Part shown: one piece after another, positions 5,739-10,147 of the stretch | Layout: every line of letters starts with the position of its first letter | Numbering within the stretch: the first letter of the stretch is position 1 | Assembly: GCA_042088665.1 (NCBI GenBank) | Contig: JBELMB010000181.1 | Location: 1 to 10,147, forward strand | Direction: 5' to 3' | Source of the DNA: JBELMB01 sp042088665 | GTDB taxonomy: Bacteria > Pseudomonadota > Alphaproteobacteria > Rhodobacterales > Rhodobacteraceae | DNA length: 10,147 bases | The notes under the pieces: generated by a model | Database searches by the model: none | What the model was told of the DNA's origin: nothing | Seen by the model: only the letters and a program-made list of their open reading frames with translations | Program-made: the position numbers and the translations under genes

Positions 5739-6593
5739 ATGCTGGACGACGATACAGACATTCACCCCCTGTTCCAAGGGGCCCCCAAGACCACGGAGTT
5801 CAAGAAGCTGCGCAAGCGGCTGGTCCAGAACGTCCGCGAAGCCGTTGACCAATACGGCATGATCGAAGCGCCGGTGGACGGCAAACCGCCCAAGTGGCTG
5901 GTCTGTCTCTCTGGGGGCAAGGACAGCTATACGCTTTTGGCGATCCTGTACGAATTGCAATGGCGTGGCCTGTTGCCGGTAGAGCTTCTGGCCTGCAATC
6001 TGGACCAGGGGCAACCGGGCTTTCCGGCGACCGTCCTGCCAGAATTCCTGCAAGCCCGTGGCGTGCCGCACCGGATCGAATATCAGGACACCTATTCGAT
6101 CGTTGTGGACAAGATCCCGCAAGGCCGGACATTCTGTGCGCTCTGCTCGCGACTGCGGCGCGGGAACCTTTATCGCGTTGCGCGCGAAGAGGGATGTTCT
6201 GCCGTGGTGCTGGGCCATCATCGCGACGATATCCTTGAAACCTTCTTCATGAACCTGTTTCACGGTGGTCGCGTGGCGACCATGCCGCCGAAACTGGTCA
6301 ACGAAGAGGGGGATCTTTTCGTTTATCGCCCGCTGGCACATGTGGCCGAAGCGGACTGCGAAAAATTCGCCAAGGCGATGAACTATCCCATCATTCCTTG
6401 CGATCTTTGCGGCAGCCAGGATGGTTTGCAGCGCCAACAGGTGAAACAGATCCTCGACGGTTGGGAAAAGAACGCGCCGGGCCGGCGGCAAGTGATGTTC
6501 CGGGCGTTAACGAATGTACGGCCTTCGCACATGCTTGATCCGAAACTGTTCGACTTTACGGGGCTTCACCGTGACACTGATGGTGTCAATTAG
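5739..6593 (+). CDS. ttcA: tRNA 2-thiocytidine(32) synthetase TtcA
   Basis: The 284-residue protein is an ATP- and iron-sulfur-dependent enzyme that makes 2-thiocytidine at position 32 in the anticodon loop of certain tRNAs. It has the PP-loop CLSGGKDS (SGGKDS at 58-63) for adenylation of C32. It also has two CxxC pairs, CALC (133-136) and CDLC (221-224), which in TtcA hold the Fe-S cluster. LGHHRDDILETFFMN (158-172) is typical of the TtcA/TilS superfamily. The length is close to the E. coli enzyme (311). I chose the ATG at 5739 because TAAGGA lies 7 nt upstream; the frame is open to a TTG at 5703 without such a site. TtcA substrates in E. coli include tRNA-Arg isoacceptors, so the tRNA-Arg(ACG) in this window could be one, though the distance makes a functional link incidental. 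Confidence 0.96.
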   Translation: MLDDDTDIHPLFQGAPKTTEFKKLRKRLVQNVREAVDQYGMIEAPVDGKPPKWLVCLSGGKDSYTLLAILYELQWRGLLPVELLACNLDQGQPGFPATVLPEFLQARGVPHRIEYQDTYSIVVDKIPQGRTFCALCSRLRRGNLYRVAREEGCSAVVLGHHRDDILETFFMNLFHGGRVATMPPKLVNEEGDLFVYRPLAHVAEADCEKFAKAMNYPIIPCDLCGSQDGLQRQQVKQILDGWEKNAPGRRQVMFRALTNVRPSHMLDPKLFDFTGLHRDTDGVN

Positions 6594-6660
6594 AACAAAA
6601 ACTGCACGCGACGTTAAGATGCGAGTTACCCCCATCCCCTAGGGTCCATGCTGCGAGGGA

Positions 6661-6665
6661 AAGGA
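6661..6665 (+). promoter_or_regulatory. ribosome binding site fixing the EAL gene start
   Basis: AAGGA is 8 nt before the ATG at 6674, with no competing start nearby. The 80-nt gap after ttcA contains no clear terminator and no good promoter, only a weak TAAGAT -10-like hexamer near 6616. Co-transcription with ttcA is therefore possible. Confidence 0.6.
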
Positions 6666-6673
6666 CGGGGCGG

Positions 6674-8221
6674 ATGAAACTGGCCATACATGGGAAACTG
6701 GGCAAACTGCGCAATGCGCTGCGGCGCAACATGCAGGGCCCGCAAACCCTTGCATTCCTTCCAGCCTTTGTTCTGGCGGCCTTCTGGATCGGGGGGGAGC
6801 CCCTGCTGATCGTGACCGCCCTGGGTGCACCTCTGGTCTATCTGTTTGCCAATGGGGCCGTCGTGGCACCCAGCATTGACGAATCGAGTACCGCAACCGG
6901 CGATTTCATCAACGCCGCCTCCGCCGAGAAACTCGCGCAGCAGTCGCTTGACCGCGCACGTGGCGCCAATCTGGCAACGGCCTGCATCCTCGTGGAACTG
7001 GACGGCTTGGACGAGATCTCTCAACGGGCAGGCGAGGCCACGGTCGAAGCGCTGCGCGATCTGACGCTGTCGCGGCTCAGGAACACCTTGCGCCGGGATG
7101 ACTATGCGGCACGCATGGGTGACAGCCGTTTCCTGATACTGCTTGGCCCCTCCCTTCGGCTGGACCTCGAGGCGCTGTTGCAATTGTCCACGCGGCTGCA
7201 AAACGCCCTCGAAGAACCTGCCTCGATCGAAAATGCCATGCGCTATCTTTCTGCGTCGCTGGGTTTCTGCGGCAGCCCCCGCTTGCCAGACGATTCCAAC
7301 GGACATCATTTGCTGGAGGCGGCGCAGGTCGCCCTCGCCGAGGCGGTCGCCAACGGGCCTTCCGCCGTGCGGGCCTGGTCAGAACACATGCGCATGGCGC
7401 ATAGCGAGCAGAAATCGCTGAAAAGCGAAGTGGACCGCGCGCTTGCGAATGGGCAGATCCAACCATGGTTCCAGCCGCAGGTCTGCACCTCCACCGGCCG
7501 GATTTCCGGGGTTGAGGCGCTCGCGCGCTGGATTCACCCGGATCGGGGCATCGTTCCCCCCGCTCAATTCCTGCGCGTGCTCGAAGACGCCGGTCGCATG
7601 GAGCAGCTCAGCGAAGTGATCCTTCAGCACTCTCTCACCGCGCTGCGCAGCTGGGATAACGCCGGGCTCGACATTCCCCGGGTCAGCGTGAATTTCTCGG
7701 ACCCCGAATTGCGTGATCCCCGCCTGGTGGAACGGATACAATGGGATCTGGACCGCTTTGGTCTGACCCCGCAGCGGCTCGGGATCGAAGTTCTGGAAAC
7801 CGTGATTGCCAGTTCACCAGAAGGGATCGTCGCGCGCAACATTGTAGAGCTCGGGAAACTTGGGTGTCACATTGATCTGGACGATTTCGGCACCGGCCAT
7901 GCCTCCATTACGTCACTGCGCCGGTTCAAGGTGCACCGGCTGAAAATCGACCGCAGTTTCGTCACCCGAGTGGATCGCGACGAAGAACAACACAGGATGC
8001 TGGCGGCGGTTCTCGGTATGGCGGATCGGCTCGGGCTGGAGACGCTGGCCGAGGGTGTGGAAAGCGTCGGCGAACACGCGCTGCTCGCTCAGCTAGGCTG
8101 TGATCACGTGCAAGGGTTCGGTATCGCCCGCCCGATGCCAGGCGATCAATTGGTCGATTGGGCACATCAGCATGCAAATCGGATTGCCGATGCCCAGCGT
8201 CTGGGGCGAGGATCCGCATAG
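6674..8221 (+). CDS. membrane GGDEF/EAL protein, probable c-di-GMP phosphodiesterase
   Basis: The 515-residue protein has two adjacent N-terminal TM segments (about 24-41 and 43-62), then a GGDEF-type domain (about 95-235) and a C-terminal EAL domain (about 245-505), both cytoplasmic. The GGDEF signature is degenerate: the usual RxGGDEF reads RMGDSRF (147-153), so cyclase activity is unlikely. The EAL domain keeps the residues used for metal and c-di-GMP binding. They are EAL (281-283), Asn340 in VNFS, Glu372 and Glu375 in IEVLET, DDFGTG (403-408), Lys424 in LKIDRSF, Glu460 and Glu463 in AEGVE, and Gln480 in QGF. It should therefore hydrolyse c-di-GMP to pGpG, perhaps with GTP control through the dead GGDEF domain, as in some known hybrids. 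It has no periplasmic sensor, only a hairpin of helices, which suggests membrane tethering rather than external sensing. It sits between ttcA and yidC. Confidence 0.92.
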   Translation: MKLAIHGKLGKLRNALRRNMQGPQTLAFLPAFVLAAFWIGGEPLLIVTALGAPLVYLFANGAVVAPSIDESSTATGDFINAASAEKLAQQSLDRARGANLATACILVELDGLDEISQRAGEATVEALRDLTLSRLRNTLRRDDYAARMGDSRFLILLGPSLRLDLEALLQLSTRLQNALEEPASIENAMRYLSASLGFCGSPRLPDDSNGHHLLEAAQVALAEAVANGPSAVRAWSEHMRMAHSEQKSLKSEVDRALANGQIQPWFQPQVCTSTGRISGVEALARWIHPDRGIVPPAQFLRVLEDAGRMEQLSEVILQHSLTALRSWDNAGLDIPRVSVNFSDPELRDPRLVERIQWDLDRFGLTPQRLGIEVLETVIASSPEGIVARNIVELGKLGCHIDLDDFGTGHASITSLRRFKVHRLKIDRSFVTRVDRDEEQHRMLAAVLGMADRLGLETLAEGVESVGEHALLAQLGCDHVQGFGIARPMPGDQLVDWAHQHANRIADAQRLGRGSA

Positions 8222-8488
8222 CCAATGCCAGCAGCCGAGACCCTTGTTCGCTGACAATCATGTCAGGCGCGCGATTGCAAAGCGCAACCTACACAGCCCA
8301 AGCCATGGATCGTCACCGCGTTCGGCCAATACAAAAAACCTGCACCTTGATACGAGAAGGTGGCCCAAGCCTCCCATAAACCGCAGCCTTCCGCCGCAGT
8401 CCCCACGATAACGGGGATTCCGCTTGACCTTTGCCACGCGGGACGTTTGAACCCAGCGGTGACTTTCAACGGAAAGGCGGCCCCCCAA
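8222..8488. other. intergenic gap and leader region upstream of yidC
   Basis: These 267 nt hold no credible gene. Three dyads are visible: CTGACA-ATCA-TGTCAG (8251-8266), CACCTT-N8-AAGGTG (8343-8362) and AGTCCCC-N8-GGGGATT (8398-8419, one G-U pair). None is followed by a T-run, so they do not look like simple intrinsic terminators. A -35-like TTGACC (8424-8429) has only a poor -10 (near 8446-8452) at the right distance. GGAAAGG (8471-8477) lies 11 nt before the yidC ATG. Confidence 0.5.
8251..8266. repeat. perfect 6-bp inverted repeat CTGACA-ATCA-TGTCAG
   Basis: The 16-nt dyad has a 4-nt spacer and lies 30 nt after the EAL gene stop. As DNA it has the size and symmetry of a dimeric-regulator site. 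As RNA it would be a short hairpin without a U-tract. Confidence 0.4.
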
Positions 8489-10147
8489 ATGGATGAGCAG
8501 AACAAGAACCTTTTTCTGGCAACAGCGCTGAGCTTTGTCGTGATCCTTGTCTGGTTCGTTCTTTTCCCTCCTCCCGAACAGGTGGAAGACCCCAACGTGC
8601 TGCCTCCTGCAGAAAGCGCCGTGACCGCCCCCCTTGGTGACGGGGTTGCCATTGCACCCAGCGTCGCACCGGAAGGAGGCGCGACAAGCACTGCGACCGA
8701 ATCTGTCGAAGAGGTCGAGGATGCACCCCGCCTGCCGCTGGACACCGCGCGCCTCGAAGGCTCGATCTCTCTGACCGGTGGCCGCATCGATGACCTCCGC
8801 CTGAAGGACTATCGCGAGAGTTTGGACGTGGAATCCGCCATCGTCCAGATGCTTGACCCAGTCGGCGGCACCAATCCCTACTATGTTCTCTATGGCTGGG
8901 CCCCGGTTGCCGGCCTCGCCCTCGAAGATGTACCGGGCAGCAACACCGCATGGACAATCGAGAGCGGCGTCGAGCTAAGCGGCGAAACGCCCATTACACT
9001 GCGCTGGGACAGCCCTGCCGGCCTGATCTTCCGCCGGACGATTGCCGTGGACGAGAATTACATGTTCACGGTCACGCAAAGCGTCGAGAACTCCACCGAT
9101 GGCACCGTCTCCCTCGCACCCTACGGCGTGGTTGCGCGCCATGGCGAACCTGATGACCTGAAACGCTTCTTTGTCCTGCACGAAGGCGCTCTCCAGATGT
9201 CGGATGGAATTCTTGAACTGACCAAATACACCGATATGCCCGATCTCGACACGGTCCCGGCGGAAGGTGCGCAAGCCACCGTCGAGCGTGTCGAAACCGC
9301 TGGCTGGGTTGGTTTCACGGACCACTATTGGATGACGACGCTCATCCCCGGCAACGGAGAGGCTTTCAAATCGGTGGTGAAATATGACGCCCGCCGTGAC
9401 ATTTACCAGTCCGAAGCGGTCCTTGCGACGCGGCAACTCGCTCCGGGTCAGAGAAAAAACGTAACTACACAACTCTTTGCAGGCGCAAAGGAATGGGACA
9501 CCATCCGCGCCTACCAAAGTTCTGGCGTCGACCGCTTTCTCGACTCCATCGACTGGGGCTGGTTCTTCTTCCTGACAAAGCCAATCTTTGCCGTCCTGCA
9601 CTGGCTGAACGTCTATATTGGTAACATGGGCGTCGCGATTATCGCACTGACCCTGTTGATCAAGGCTGTCCTCTTCCCGCTGGCGTATAAATCCTACTCT
9701 TCCATGGCGAAGATGAAGGAGTTGCAGCCGGAGATGGAGAAACTCAAGGAACGGTGCGGCGACGATCGCGAGAAGATGCAGAAGGAAATGATGGCGCTCT
9801 ACAAGAAGGAAAAGGTAAACCCCGCCGCGGGCTGCTTGCCGATCCTCTTGCAAATTCCGATCTTCTTCAGCCTCTACAAGGTGATTTTCGTAACGCTGGA
9901 ACTCCGACACGCACCGTTTTTCGGACCGTTTCAGGACCTTAGCGCACCGGATCCCACGACGATTTTCAACTTCTACGGGCTGCTGCCCTGGGCCGCGCCC
10001 GATCCCAACAGCATCCTTGCGCTGGTGTTTATCGGCATCCTCCCGCTGCTTCTGGGTATCTCCATGTGGTTGCAGCAAAAGCTGAACCCGGCGCCCACCG
10101 ATCCCACCCAGCAGATGATCTTTGCCTGGATGCCCTGGGTCTTCATG
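8489..10147 (+). CDS. yidC: membrane protein insertase YidC, 3' end missing
   Basis: 553 codons are open to the window edge; the usual alphaproteobacterial length is about 600, so most of the gene is present. YidC inserts and folds inner-membrane proteins, alone or with SecYEG. TM1 (about residues 7-27) starts with MDEQNKNLFLATALS. It is followed by a Pro/Glu/Ala-rich periplasmic linker and a large beta-rich periplasmic domain (to about residue 345). The conserved membrane part then begins (WFFFLTKPIFAVLHWLN and on). The groove helix has LLIKAVLFPLAYKSYSSMA, with Lys392 where E. coli YidC has the functional Arg366, so the positive charge is kept. The cytoplasmic C1 hairpin runs MKELQPEMEKLKERCGDDRE to KEKVNPAAGCLP, then QIPIFFSLYKV. 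The sequence ends in a TM segment, AWMPWVFM. GGAAAGG lies 11 nt before the ATG. It may use its own promoter in the preceding gap. Confidence 0.97.
   Translation, partial: MDEQNKNLFLATALSFVVILVWFVLFPPPEQVEDPNVLPPAESAVTAPLGDGVAIAPSVAPEGGATSTATESVEEVEDAPRLPLDTARLEGSISLTGGRIDDLRLKDYRESLDVESAIVQMLDPVGGTNPYYVLYGWAPVAGLALEDVPGSNTAWTIESGVELSGETPITLRWDSPAGLIFRRTIAVDENYMFTVTQSVENSTDGTVSLAPYGVVARHGEPDDLKRFFVLHEGALQMSDGILELTKYTDMPDLDTVPAEGAQATVERVETAGWVGFTDHYWMTTLIPGNGEAFKSVVKYDARRDIYQSEAVLATRQLAPGQRKNVTTQLFAGAKEWDTIRAYQSSGVDRFLDSIDWGWFFFLTKPIFAVLHWLNVYIGNMGVAIIALTLLIKAVLFPLAYKSYSSMAKMKELQPEMEKLKERCGDDREKMQKEMMALYKKEKVNPAAGCLPILLQIPIFFSLYKVIFVTLELRHAPFFGPFQDLSAPDPTTIFNFYGLLPWAAPDPNSILALVFIGILPLLLGISMWLQQKLNPAPTDPTQQMIFAWMPWVFM

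Noticed and set aside
5688..6491. 267-codon open frame on the minus strand within ttcA
   Set aside because: It is antisense to well-conserved TtcA motifs and has no recognisable product.
6616..6631. TTAA...TTAC near the EAL gene as a CtrA site
   Set aside because: The half-sites are 8 nt apart, not 7, and the second is imperfect.
8975..10078. 367-codon open frame on the minus strand within yidC
   Set aside because: It is entirely antisense to the conserved yidC sequence, with a low-complexity product and no domain. It is a mirror frame.

Overview
The window looks like chromosomal DNA from an alphaproteobacterium, most likely of the Rhodobacteraceae (Roseobacter group). The reasons are the high GC content, the proteobacterial gene order rpmH-rnpA-yidD ... 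yidC, and a YidC with a Lys where the E. coli protein has its membrane-embedded Arg. The genus is an inference from gene content. No search was possible.

Left part (1-4080), all on the minus strand: a tRNA-Arg(ACG) cut by the window edge, then a membrane-bound sensor histidine kinase with no response regulator in view. Next is a tight two-gene operon in which a TVP38/DedA-type membrane protein is followed, after 3 nt, by a mercuric-reductase/lipoamide-dehydrogenase-like flavoprotein. The flavoprotein keeps the redox-active CxxxxC pair. It has Tyr where lipoamide dehydrogenases have their catalytic His, and it has no C-terminal Cys pair.

Centre (4081-5087), plus strand: an intergenic region with a good sigma70-type promoter leads into rpmH (ribosomal protein L34), rnpA (RNase P protein) and yidD (membrane insertion efficiency factor). 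The rnpA and yidD genes overlap by 4 nt. This is the classical ribosome/RNA-processing/membrane-insertion cluster that normally runs on to yidC.

Right part (5088-10147): the cluster is interrupted before yidC. A DUF1353 gene lies in opposite orientation, tail to tail with yidD. It is followed by ttcA (tRNA C32 2-thiolation), then a two-TM protein with a degenerate GGDEF domain and an intact EAL domain (probable c-di-GMP phosphodiesterase). A 267-nt gap with three small dyads precedes yidC, which is cut by the window end after 553 codons.

Most genes here are recognisable housekeeping or signalling genes. I see no mobile element, CRISPR array, prophage or toxin-antitoxin unit, and no clear new defence or biosynthetic system. 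The best leads are the TVP38-flavoprotein pair, the DUF1353 gene in the rpmH-yidC locus, the EAL protein beside yidC, and dyads or repeats in the gaps before rpmH and yidC.
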